A DNA stretch of 64,000 nucleotides, from the NCBI GenBank assembly GCA_027622275.1, contig JAQBZB010000007.1:1-64000 (forward strand), given 5' to 3'. The translations under genes and the position numbers were made by a program. Source of the DNA: Planctomycetota bacterium (lineage in GTDB: Bacteria; Planctomycetota; Planctomycetia; Pirellulales; Pirellulaceae). The notes beneath the pieces were generated by a model. It did no database searches. It was not told the origin of the DNA and saw nothing but the letters and a program-made list of their open reading frames with translations. Shown piece after piece: positions 12,001-18,500 of this stretch (positions are counted from its first letter, which is position 1; each line of letters opens with the position of its first letter).

Positions 12001-12174
12001 TCCGGTATTAGGGCGAATCGCGACAAGATTCGGACCGACGGCAAGCAACTGGCGTTGCTCAAGTTGCTCCAACTGCATCGTGCGCTGGCGACGCGTCTCA
12101 CGGGCCAGGTTTCGACGGCGGTGTCGAGCCCGTTTCGAATCGCTAAACCACGAATAGTTCTTTGGCATGGCCAT
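1..12174 (-). CDS. Giant secreted planctomycete multidomain protein, 3' end outside window (left paralogue)
   Basis: The minus frame is open from ATG at 12174 to the window edge, 4,058 codons without a stop; the C-terminal half lies outside. ATG 12174 is chosen over the in-frame ATG 12168 because GAAGGG sits six bases upstream. Seen in order: a very basic N-terminus ending LEQRQLLA (residues 38-45); four type C modules and type A modules (about 100-1000); a PPC-like sandwich (about 955-1080); a D module (about 1089-1151); a matrixin-like domain without zinc ligands (about 1190-1415); a second PPC; B modules; a parallel beta-helix interrupted by type A repeats; a further PPC; a propeller-like stretch; and a jelly-roll region ending in the YxIDDIIVGFAERGE-type motif. 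The order matches the middle gene, so this is a paralogue. It is probably exported and cell-surface or matrix bound; the exact role is unknown. A candidate promoter lies upstream. Confidence 0.9.
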   Translation of the reverse strand, partial: MAMPKNYSWFSDSKRARHRRRNLARETRRQRTMQLEQLEQRQLLAVGPNLVAIRPNTGGFLNEGDVLPEAPRELILQFSPGQDLNAATLAGGIQITRAGLDATFTPASIRSDFGTNGAVVLEFTASRLGDTGNGLQIALTGSDRGDQVAPGISVNGGLITIDLNTTRNSETTAQVLLDTIEGNSAEADLLTAAIVSGSATTVITPAVRDASEVANFSNEVQRLSAIGGPTVGDFQLTFNNGSMALQTDPIPFDATAAQVRSALELLVSIDPADILVTGGPLLLAPIDIEFTGQYSKTPLPEINVASNVTPGGVVTTESRAVVEIEFTSATPGEAGNGVIVNITRSDRGGSGPGVTVVSNVVNIDIDTNVASGAGGTTAGQLRDVVNTIAGAVVQAAILNGDDTTDVSQVVPTTPLVLDGVKDVSPLVLNGANAATAVSDLGTLGAIEVQYTAVASAAAGNGISVVTTKANRGASGGVGVTVSGNVITVQVNTHVANRTTARRYVNAINGNPAARALVIATLPIGVPETDISALGSALTIQATLGGANDVTITPGYINRGDNPNEVIVRFAETLPDDDYRLEIFGVSNAASATTSFRTTLDVDITNDVQVRFVSREPGVTGNNRSIQISKSSLGIAAPPNLSLSGTTIQIQLNTTLGSETSAQQLQDAIDNDAAISALLTTEITGNANANIATPAAPVTQLTLLGGFRLPLTNNLGEAFGMASDLARTFELNLAPHVVSVVPQPINRYTQNIELTGLPTGGSFKLIYSGQMTSPITVAAATSASAAIREAAVRTVLEGLASIGPGNVTVVSPAPLMWNVTFVGAVADRPIGILAGDATLLTGGTSPGVTVRRLQQAENRIDVYFNQDELDPASAENRAFYRVTDTQATLDPSDDVILLPESVSYDEENNVATLLFATAIPDGTHRLTIGTSDESNDTRDEAVNLGTLFDFSLVAEDLSHVAYTGDTDDGADDVDMYRLELNAGATLSVDVDPRGTHGTYVRVFRDSGSGVLVEEAMGVSSAAAIDASVTAPLATAKTTYYIGVSSALNTAYDPVAGGTTTNGATEGSYLLRVSVNRGVLSGASTLTLPVASISATSLTVDDRDQFPGSAPFTIEVNGEHLRVSLATGNTFTVERGFHNTTRLMHSAGDTVTWLSDDNSSFDTAISLGVLGTATKSLSSRIEAQGAFTTLPEYPGGLDEVGHRSIPPEVHIGPFPPDFNTTDYGGFEDGFDVANTDDAADLHDGLNLGRISDTNPSIAVLDYNFQNVYGKDLQGNPLSNTITANQRQRTREIFDLLSRYTGILFRETPSSGLTVVTGDLRVVNESTPVGPGEPFGKAGRTNTGLLAAVVDANETDHGSSEYGGKWFRTAFQMIGTALGLGRTYDLTAMMGDLAANTVPGGVGLSGEPVEPVFPGDQDIVHAQLLYRPDSTDIDLFKFDVQEPGTFSAETIAERRERSSLLNTTLRLYKVQTDVNGVVVTDANGNQVRELISQNDDYFGNDSFIGLDLEPGTYYIGVSSTGNENYDPAVSDTGGSGTSDGEYDLVLRFSPTPKSSLVDKAPAFEFLAGGETIVPGEFLEIEVDGVAKIFEFTNTGVVAFGNEPVLFEGTATPSDLARALADAINASTLNTVAEAAGPRVRMTGSPTLLSSGGIDFDNELLISESINPTLGHLEGIPFDGDTDGLPGGRFDFWFQAGETIFVDKSRSSTPGVLEGTGTAADPYDEIGQALLDAGFRINLPTDSQNLIQFGESFSIDDGTHPVVTFTFTNTTGVSGTGVGIASASSSDDIADLIVAAINGQQALGNLDALASKVVSGTRVRVNVVAANPAFATLNLGGTSALLTAPNLVRIVGNGNPTDFPGNARPYLVGLDDAGTPLEDGGTFDVPRGTTVMIDEGVLFKLQDAIIDVGSSTGTIDQRGAALQILGVPDSSVYFRSFHNDAIGGDSDAVGAPPGPGDWGGIVLRDDSDFEQEGIFLNWVNHAELNNGGGKVVVGSLEKVFTPIHLETARPTISFNRITNSADAAISANPNSFEDTLNRIGPDIYRNTLIGNSVNGLFVRIETQSGVPVEKLQVPARFDNDDIVHVITENLQIAGAPGGIAVSDEVQEIRIAGNPLAGDTFTLTFDGQTSRPIDFNANAAINGNEIQRVQIAGGPTSGSFTLGLQNEVQTIYLLGSPIQGTYRLRFEAPNGRIRTSTPIRFNASTNEVLQALEDMSTIDPGDVLVTGGPSPAALRVEFTGQYSGLNVHPMVVVDSTLTDGATALAPEVTDNEIQTLRLLGQPTGGTFQLRFTSPTGIVGTSSPIAFDAMASDIQTALESIAAINPGDVIVKGGPLPGTVTIEFAGSYARTNVQALTFISGAFPTLNASITSSNPYLTRSLSSSLPYNATAAQMRAGLEAMGAIVPGDVLVTGVQLPAALDIQFQGNFAGVDVNPLLVSVNTVANLVGPLTPTITDDQVPVKYSVQSRLQELISISVPERGEITIEHIPRDIIATGGPLPASPVQIEFVGKYAGVDVPLLTLASGTLTSGATITTSVIGESAITARPAARLAIDPGVILKFEGARIEAERGESQFIAEGSSERPIVFTSRGDDSYGASGTFDSSSDGATQGTPGDWGGLIFNAGASVSIDHALITFAGGRIPIEGDFDQFNAVEIHQADFRMTNSILENNASGLASSSRNGRGTNAEAVVFVRGAQPVVVDNIFRNNTVHDNLLTPNHIPVGTAMISINANALTSKIQGDYGRSTGDLNLVMDLSSNSPAFTNNRGPLIRRNLIDGNRNPVDVAGNVLGLSIKGLEVRGEELTIETVWDDTDIVHVLRDQIVVLNHHTFSGLRLQSNPGESLVVKLGGNPNLPLDANGNSLNADGSLTGFTASGTPLDIDDRIGGTVQVLGQPRFPVILTSLLDDSHGASFTINGLPHTDTNNDGNVTTPSAGDWRGIRLEQYSNDRNVVVVNEVEGPFTNGIDQNLSPTKAQFLGELAANEKGGDENRSLGFTVNGFIAVDDPSDIDVYSFKAPIGTEVWLDIDRTNASLDAVVELIAFNQSLFARSIDNNTLVSTPTVIARNMIRDDRLGPDAYSTNPDDPGMRLLLPGTIGTGIGTYYVRVRSNTAAGQINNVDAGLTRGEYQLQIRLRQQDEKGGSNIRFANIQYPQTGIHAIGLPAHSPLVGEAAEVEAPNDDRGSAQNIGNLLRSDRNTISVAGRLDAADDVDWYRVELTYQEIQAIAGVNDATRAFSTIFDLDYADQLSRADAVLSIYDENGTLILVARDSNIVDDQPGVGEGNDFDDLSRGTLGKLDPYVGPVTLFAETPGQSEFYYVAVSSNLRLPSSLDQTFNAASATPLVRLEPINSINRVVEDHIGFFGTDTGYVSGDDLDGTQPDGFRFIAPDNAAIFDTDDNGFTTEIHLDTQVIPWTLEDVQLFVSSGNSAVSINPFNGQSWYTIGGGSNVVDLDMRTDGRLFFYSVDTTANNDSSGRVDEIDVGGGDLTNYPDETSELGVPTAFAFRRTGGGDIYDGYFIQTIGGQSGLAIDAEVPADPNHTHVPIPITGIGGIVNGISFGYNQNGGGNQFTELYGVTDAGEFISLGTGGFNATVLTTFPGIRFTGLTLGPQSVEPYAFTRPNEDGRYSRILFATATNGRMYAIDPRDPNGDGSYLPSLRDFDLDGNGVPDIFDTNQDGQADDFSVRLSAGGVSGLAFSRVDYNLWHPTTRRGGDPGHGVNGAFDIYDESRNGSSGSTSFYFGLDESGGPPLNYPNQTGQLGVLDTFEFDLRGNGAIGNNYNVAGGSHGTLESAAFSLQGYSRTDKPTLYVNYFLDTETTNSNGVMRDSARIFVTRDDGASWEMLATNNSVLSTFTNPANPNVELPTYITTSRDTYPAAPNQRVQELFDIDEPGAADVWRQARVDLADFAGEPNLRFRFDFSAAGVITENNSMPGDVDGAGFRSGLRALNNDQEGFFIDDIIVGFAERGEAVTGPLDQRGGSAFFNLPSNPVFGAPPQSLIGEYQLEIRRGTEFVGNDVIKLDFNDPHDPVWIGETLSPIEQTVAAGGSNFEGRNTKILTTWDTNERF
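290..1110 (-). other. NLWH motif and jelly-roll-like region, left gene
   Basis: YNLWHPTTRRGGDPGHGVNG, FYFGLDESGG, KPTLYVNYFLDTE, LRFRFDFSAAG and GFFIDDIIVGFAERGEA match the middle gene's blocks in order. The window ends soon after, inside the following segment (TTWDTNERF), just before where the variable slot would be. Confidence 0.7.
4580..5895 (-). repeat. Type A repeat block in the beta-helix of the left gene
   Basis: About 435 residues of repeated units with the pattern QxLxLxGxPxGGTFxLxF, PIxFxAxAxxIQxALExxxxIxPGDVLVTGGPLP and VxIEFxGxYAGxxV. Five or six full or partial units are seen. They interrupt the beta-helix between ITENLQIAGAPGG and ARLAIDPGVILKFEG. The middle gene has only about a dozen residues at the same point. 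Confidence 0.8.
7890..8607 (-). other. Degenerate matrixin-like domain of the left gene (no zinc ligands)
   Basis: The flanks align with the middle gene's zincin: YPGGLDEVGHRS, then RTREIFDLLSRYTG against VIRDIYELYGSYIG, then FPGDQDIVH and RPDSTDIDLFKF. The zinc motif itself reads QMIGTALGLGR (residues 1369-1379) in place of HEIGHSLGLGH, so all three His ligands and the Glu are lost. The Met-turn position, eight residues after Arg1379, is still Met1387 (TAMMG). The domain must be non-catalytic and may be a binding or purely structural relic. Confidence 0.85.
8723..8910 (-). repeat. Single D module, left gene
   Basis: The core APFTIEVNGEHLRVSLATGN and ERGFHNTTRLMHSAGD matches the D pattern. 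It sits between a PPC-like domain and the degenerate matrixin-like domain (residues about 1089-1151). Confidence 0.7.
10040..11870 (-). repeat. Type C modules near the N-terminus of the left gene
   Basis: Four modules share a core of GNGIxVxxxxxxRGxxxGVxVxGNxITVxVNTxxxxxTTAxxxxxxIN. They lie at about 11520-11770, 10930-11240, 10600-10870 and 10050-10350, with an A module between the first and second. A single similar module is in the middle gene at about 35880-36170. The function is unknown; the composition suggests a small beta-rich secreted domain. Confidence 0.7.
12040..12174 (-). other. Basic N-terminus with LEPR-XLL-like export motif, left gene
   Basis: Residues 1-45 are rich in Arg and Gln and end LEQLEQRQLLA, followed by VGPNLVAIRP. 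The matching part of the middle gene is LEDRRLLA followed by GPELIAIRP. Planctomycete giant extracellular proteins carry such an LEPR-XLL motif near the start, and it is thought to act in export. There is no ordinary hydrophobic signal peptide. Confidence 0.8.
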
Positions 12175-12192
12175 GGACTACCCTTCGAAGGG
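12175..12192 (-). promoter_or_regulatory. Ribosome binding site of the left gene inside a 12-base palindrome
   Basis: The minus strand reads CCCTTCGAAGGG (12192-12181), then six bases, then ATG 12174. GAAGGG is the likely Shine-Dalgarno sequence and fixes ATG 12174 as the start. The palindrome could fold as a CCCT/AGGG stem with a TCGA loop that would partly hide the site. Confidence 0.6.
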
Positions 12193-12315
12193 AATGGATC
12201 GGATATGCAGAACACATGGCGCAGAAAGGATTTACGGCGGATTCAAACTCCGCATCGATCACTTCCGCGTCGCTGTAAGTCCTTTGGTGACATTTTGTTT
12301 CTACAGATTCCATCG

Positions 12316-12343
12316 ATTATAGTTGCAGGGTAAGCCATTTCAA
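12316..12343 (-). promoter_or_regulatory. Candidate sigma-70-type promoter of the left gene
   Basis: On the minus strand TTGAAA (12343-12338) is followed by 16 bases and then TATAAT (12321-12316), which is an exact -10 consensus with five of six -35 bases. Transcription would begin near 12309, giving a leader of about 135 bases before ATG 12174. This suggests the left gene can be expressed apart from the two upstream genes. The spacing is one base short of the optimum, and planctomycete promoters are less well charted, so the call is moderate. Confidence 0.6.
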
Positions 12344-12357
12344 CAAAATGGGGGCTC

Positions 12358-12375
12358 ATTGCCGATTCTGGCAAT
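12358..12375 (-). terminator. Weak hairpin after the middle gene
   Basis: ATTGCC and GGCAAT form a six-base-pair stem with a six-base loop, about 130 bases past the middle gene's stop. The nearest T-run on the minus strand (TTTTGTT) comes about ten bases later, so it does not look like a classical intrinsic terminator. It may be a weak terminator or chance. Confidence 0.2.
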
Positions 12376-12503
12376 AATACACCCCTCGTTAGAGCCGTCA
12401 CGATTCAAATTTCTGCCATTATCAGCATCTCGTTTCTTCGATTCCAACTCCGCGCACCATCCGCGCGACTTGCGGTCAGAGCGCTCGCTAACTTCGAGGC
12501 ACT

Positions 12504-15500
12504 CTAGAACAGATCGTCGAGCACGTTATCGAGAAGGTCGACTGAGTCGCCGTCGAAGGCCGCAAAAGCGTCATCGACGAGAGAACTTCGACGCTGGACC
12601 GAGACGAGATCTGTCAACAGATCGTTCCATTCGCCTCGAACCGAATCGAGATGCCGGGCAGGTGCCGCCAGAGCATCGAATCGATTCGCAGTCGCCGACG
12701 GGCCGCTGATCGGGCTGATCCGGCCGGATTCAACTTTGAACAGCGGTGAACTCAAACGACCCGGACGTGCGGCGGCGTGCGGCGCGATCAAATCGACCAC
12801 GTCTGTCGTCGCCAATACCGTGATCGTATCGGATACCAGCGATTCGTCACCACCGGCGAGCGCGAGACCTTCGCCTTCGCCACCCGCTGTCGAGCGGTTG
12901 ATCTCGTTGATGACCAGAAGTACGTCGATGGGCGCAACGGAGCCGTCATTATTCACGTCGAGGAACGGAGGTCCGCCCGGCTGGGTAGGCAAGATTCGCG
13001 AACCATCGCGATTCAAGTCATTGATGATCTGGAGAGCATCAACCGCCGTCACGAAACCATCGTTATTGACATCAAACCGATTCTGTGAGTTGTGCCAAGT
13101 GGACGAACCGCCACCGCCAGCAAGCACCGTAATCTGAACCGTCGTCAACGCAGAGCGAGTCCCCGACGGATCGACGGCTTGATAGGTGAACGTCGAAATC
13201 CCGCTGAAATCCGGTGTCGGCGTATACGTAAAATGACCATCGGCAAACAGCGTGACGCCGCCATTCGTTGGAAGGCTGCGAGCAAGCGCCTGCAACGACG
13301 ATTGTGGGTTGTCAACATCGCTGTCGTTTGCCAACACGCCGTTCAACGCGGCGACCTGCAACGTTTCCCCTTGGTTCATGCTGTACTGATCAGCGACAGC
13401 CACTGGTGCATCGTTAACACCGGTAACAACGATTGTTGCAGTCGCGACCGCCGAGGAGTTTCCATCGGATACGCGATACACAAACGTGTCGTTGCCATTG
13501 AAATTGAGCGCCGGCGTATATGCGAATGCACCATTGTTACTGAGGTTCAGGATGCCATTTGCCACACTGGTTACCAAATTGACAGTCAGCGGATCATTCT
13601 CGATGTCGCTATCGTTCGCCAAGACTCCGGCAAAGGCAGATACCTGGACCGTCGTCTCTTCCGCGGTCGAGTAGCTCTCTGGATTCACGATCGGCGTGTC
13701 ATTAACGCCATTGACCGTCACCGTCACCGTCGCCACGTTGGATGTCAGACTGCCGTCCGAAGCGATGTAAGTAAAGGTATCGTCAAGCGTTTCGTTAGCG
13801 CGCAACAATCGGAAACCCTGGACCCCCGTAGGATCATAGGTGAATCCGCCGTTTCCGTCCGACGTGATCACAGCACCGCGCAAACTGATCGCATCCATTG
13901 AGGAAACGGTGAGTGTCGTCCCCGGATCGGGATCGCGGTCATTTGCGCCCGCCAGCCCGATCACACCCGGCGGTGCCACGATCAGGGCGGCATCGGCGGA
14001 GGCACTGAAGTTATCGTCCAAGGCCGTCGGTGCATTATTCACGCCCGTCACGGTGACCGTGACCATCGCCGTCGATGTTCCGCCGCGTCCATCGCTGACG
14101 GTATATGCAAACGTATCGGTCATCACTTGCCCCGCCGCCAAACCGTTCAGTGTCGCCGAAGTAGTCGGGTTGTACGTCAGGATGCTGCTCGCGGACAAGC
14201 TAATCGTCGCCCCTTTTGCGCTGGTTGGATCATGACTCGCAATCGTCAAGGCGTCACCATCCGGGTCGGTATCTTGGCCGCCTGCGTCAGGTCCAATCAC
14301 ATTGATCGTTTGAACTTGTCCTTCCAAAGTGGCAGCGTGGTCGTCATTTGCCACGGGGGTGTCATTCACTCCCGCCACGGTGACCGTCACCGTGGCTGGA
14401 TTGCTCACGGCCCCATGCCCGTCGATCGCCGTATAGGTGAAGGTGACAGAACGAGTCTCATTCACACCTAAGTCTTGGAACCCGGCACCCGGATTGAAAG
14501 TAAAGGAATTACCTCCAGCATTGCTCGCGCTCCCTTCGCTAGGCGGGGTCGCAACATTGAAGACGATCGTGTTTGGCGAATCATCCGTGTCGATGTCGTC
14601 ACCAACGAACATTCCGCTGACCGGACCGCCATCCTCGACGGCGCTGATGCTCCGATTTTCGACGAACGGTTTATCATTCACGCCATCCACGGTAATCGAC
14701 ACCGTTGCCACGTTGCTCGCGACACCGTGGCGATCCCGCGCCAAGTAGGTAAAGCTCGTCGTTCCTGGCTGACCATTTAACGCCAGCGATTCGAAGGCGC
14801 TTCCGGGCACAAACGTAAACGAACCACCGCCATTGTTGGTTACCGAGCCGATGGAGGCCGAGGGCACGTTGACAAGCGTGAATTGGAGCGAGGCGGGCGA
14901 ATCGTCGCTGTCAACGTCGTCGCCGCCGAAGGACTCCGTCAGCGAACCTCCTTCATTAACGTTGAACAACCGTGACGTCGCTGTGGGCGCGTCGTTGGCA
15001 CCGAGAATCGAAACCACGATGGTGCCAGCGGCACTGATCGAGTTATGCGAGTCGGTTGCCGTGTAGGTAACTTGCGTCGTACCGGTCTCGCCAAGCGATA
15101 ACGCCTGGAAATTCGCTCCCGGATTATAGATGAACTGGCGCGGATTGGCAGGGTCTTTGATGATCGTGCCTACGAGCGTGGTCGGCAGCGGACTCGGTAA
15201 TTGGTACGTGAGCGTCTGTTGTGAGTCATCGCTGTCAACGTCAGCGCCCGCAAATGACCGTGTCACGGGGACACCATCCTCGTTGGCATTCACGTTGACA
15301 GGACTCACGGTCGGCCGATCGTTCGCACCGACCACCGTGACCGTGACCGTCGCCGTCCCAAAGCCGCCATGAGTGTCCGTGACTCGATACCTGAACGTCA
15401 CGTCACGAGTTGCGCCGAGCTTGAGATCATCAAAGTCCCCATCGGGGTCAAATTCAAAGGACACATCCCCCGCAGTTCCAGAGAGCGGCAATACCCGGCC

Positions 15501-18500
15501 TTGAGCCGGCGGCGTAAGAATCGAGTAGACTAAGCCCGCGCCGGATTCGTCACTATCCAGGTCGCTGTCCACGCCCGTGTCAGCAAATGTTCCCGTTTGC
15601 GCTGGGCCATCTTCATTCACGCCGGTCAGAGTCCGGTTCTGTGCGACCGGTGCGTCGTTCACGCCGGTCACGACAATCGTCACTTCCGCCGCGTTGCTCT
15701 CGGCACCGTGTTGATCGGTCGCCGCATACATGAAGGTCACCTGACGCGTTTCGCCCACAAACAGATCTTGGAAGTCGTTACCGGGGTTATAGACGGCAAC
15801 CGCGTTACCAAGCACATTGCTGATGCTGACACTGCCGAATCCAACCGGCGGCGGGGTCTTGAGCGAATAGGAGAGCGTCGAACCCGTCTCGTCGCTGTCG
15901 ATGTCAGAGGCTTGCAGCGTGATGTTGACCGGGCTGCCATCCTCGACCGCGGCCGGGCCGGATATATTCTGGGCGACCGGTGCATCGTTGGCTCCGTTGA
16001 CCGTAATCGTGACGGTTTTTATGGCACTCAATCCCGCGTGCGTATCAGCAGCCCGATAGGTGAACGTGACCTGACGGCTTTGACCGTCGGACAAATCCTG
16101 GAACGCCGTTCCTGGGGCAAACGAAAAACTCGTGTCTCCCGCCGCTGTCGGTGGAGTCAACGTGCCTGCGGTGGGTGGCGACACAACGGTGAACGTGATG
16201 CCCGACCCTGTCTCGTCACTATCAACATCCTGGGCGACGAAATCGCTGGTGATCGCCGACCCGTCCTCGAAGGCCACAAGTCCGCTAATATTGCTGGCGA
16301 CCGGAACATCATTTCGCCCCGTCACCGTAATACTCACCGTTCCTGGCGGCGCACTGACCTGACCAAAGAGATCGCGAACCTCATACTCGAACGTCAGCAG
16401 CAAAGTCTCGTTCAGAGCCAACTCCTGGAAGTCGGGGCCCGGATCGAAGGAGAAGTTTCGCCCGCCGCTGTGAACCACATTACCGGCACTGGGCGACGAG
16501 ATAATCGTGTATGACAGGGAATTCGCATCGTCGTCATCGTCGACGTCGTCGCCGGCAAACTGCGCCGCCACGATGGGACCATCCTCCACCACCGTTGTCA
16601 CAGGCACGTCTTGCGCTGTCGGAGTATCGTTGGCACCGTTGACGGTAATCGTCACGGTCGCCGGCGCGCTCAGGTTCGTCGGTGGGTTTGTGACAATCCC
16701 ATCGTTGGCGATGTAAGTAAACGTAACCGTCGCAGTAGCGGCTTGCGCCAAGTGATCGAACGCCGTTCCCGGATTGAACGTAAACGTCCCATTATTGTTG
16801 TTCGTCAAGGTGACACCTTGCAGCGAGTTCGCCGATTGCAGCGCATTCGCCGTATACGTGAGCATCGCGCCCGTATCGGCATCGCTGCCGGAGAAGTTCG
16901 CCGTCAGCGGCTGGTTCTCGCCAGTCGTCAGGTTTAACCCAGCGACAACCGGCGTGTCGTTCTTTCCCGTCACCGTGATCGTTCCCGTCGCCTCCTGGCT
17001 GAAGGCTAAATGCCTATCTTGCGCGCGATACCGGAAGGTAAGAACCCGTTGCTCACCTGCGGGGAGATTCTGGAAGTCCGCACCCGGACTGAATCGGAAC
17101 GTCCCGTTGTTGTTATTGACAAGCGTGCCACTGCTGGCCGGCAATTGTCCGATGAACGAATAAATCAGCGTCGCTGGCGTGTCATCCGAATCGACGTCGT
17201 CGCCCAGGAAGATGCCCGTCACGGCAGGTCCGTCTTCCATCGCCTGAATCGTTACCTGCTGCGGAGCCGTCGGCAAAGGCACGGTCGGCGCTTCGTTAAC
17301 GCCGGGCACCGTTACGGTCACCGTTGCTGAGCCACTCGCACTGGGAACATGCCGATCCGTCGCCGTGTAACCAAACTTGACAGTAGTCGTCTGTCCCGCT
17401 GGCAACGCCACGAAGTCGCTGGTTCCCGGATCGAACTTGAAGAAGCCATTATCAGGCGTGGCCGCGCCGGCATCGCCGACGGTGACATATTGAATGGCGT
17501 TACCGAGCGTAGGCAGGTTGAATACCGTATACGTCAGCGTACTCGAATCGTCGTCATGATCGTCATCGTCCGCATCAAAAGGTGCCACGGCCGCCGAATT
17601 GGCGGACGTCGAGACCGTCACGTCATTGGCGATCGGCGCGTCGTTCTGGCCGTTGACGGTGATGGTCACGGTGGCGAGGTTACTGACCGCGCCGTGCCGA
17701 TCCGTCGCCGTGTAAGTGAACTTCACCACGCGAGTTTCCGGCGGAGTACCCGTCTGCAAATCATCAAAGTCGGCCCCTGGATCAAAGTAGAACGTCTGTG
17801 GGTTTTCACCAAAGTTTGGATTACCCTTGCGAATCGTCCCCAGGCCGGTCGGACTGACGATGTCGTAGATGAGTTCCGTGGGGACATGGTCGAGATCGAT
17901 ATCGTTTCCAACAAACGGAATCGCCGTCAACTGCTGATTCTCGGTGATCGTCGTCAGCGCATTCGGAATCGGTCCCGCGGTCGGCGGGTCGTTGACGCCG
18001 TTGATTCTGACGGTCACCGTCGCCACGTTTGAACTCAGCCCCATGTCGTCGACAATGGTGTAACGGAACGTGTCGAAAGCATAATTCGAGCCCGCGGCGG
18101 GATTCAACGGATCGTATGCCACGGGATTCATCGGATCGAAAACGGCCAACTGCTGGAAGGCAGTCCCTGGGTCGTAGGTAAAGTCGCCATTCTTGATGCC
18201 ACCGACTGGAGGGAAAACTAGCAAGAAGGCGACTTGTCCAAGCGTCCCCGTCGTATCCGCCGCACCTTGAATCTCGAGAAGTGTCGAATCGACATCCGTA
18301 TCGTTAAAGATCGCACCCACGCCAGCGACGACCAGGAAGCTGTCTTCGTCGGTCGTGTAGGCGGCTTCGAGTCCCGGCTCCGGATCATTGTTGGCGACCG
18401 GTGCATCGTTGACCGCCCTCACCTCGATCGAAACCGTCCCGATGGTTTGCCGCGGAATGAAGTTCGGGTTGCTCGAGTCCGCATCTCGAACCACATACGT

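Larger units (their letters stand above)
12175..12503. other. 329-base gap between middle and left genes
   Basis: No gene was found here. It holds the downstream end of the middle gene, a weak six-base-pair hairpin (12358-12375), a candidate sigma-70-type promoter for the left gene (12316-12343), an untranslated leader of about 135 bases and the left gene's ribosome binding site. The base composition is more AT-rich around 12290-12420 than in the coding sequence, as expected for a control region. Confidence 0.8.

Noticed and set aside
1-12174. Frameshift or pseudogene status of the left gene
   Set aside because: One frame stays open throughout and recognisable domain motifs occur in it from end to end. 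The zincin decay is by substitution, not by frame damage.
12243-12293. A 16-residue upstream reading frame in the leader of the left gene
   Set aside because: It has an ATG and a stop but no clear ribosome binding site and no sign of a regulatory peptide. Chance is sufficient.
12451-12467. CGCGC/GCGCG hairpin after the middle gene as an intrinsic terminator
   Set aside because: The stem is only five base pairs and no T-run follows on the minus strand.
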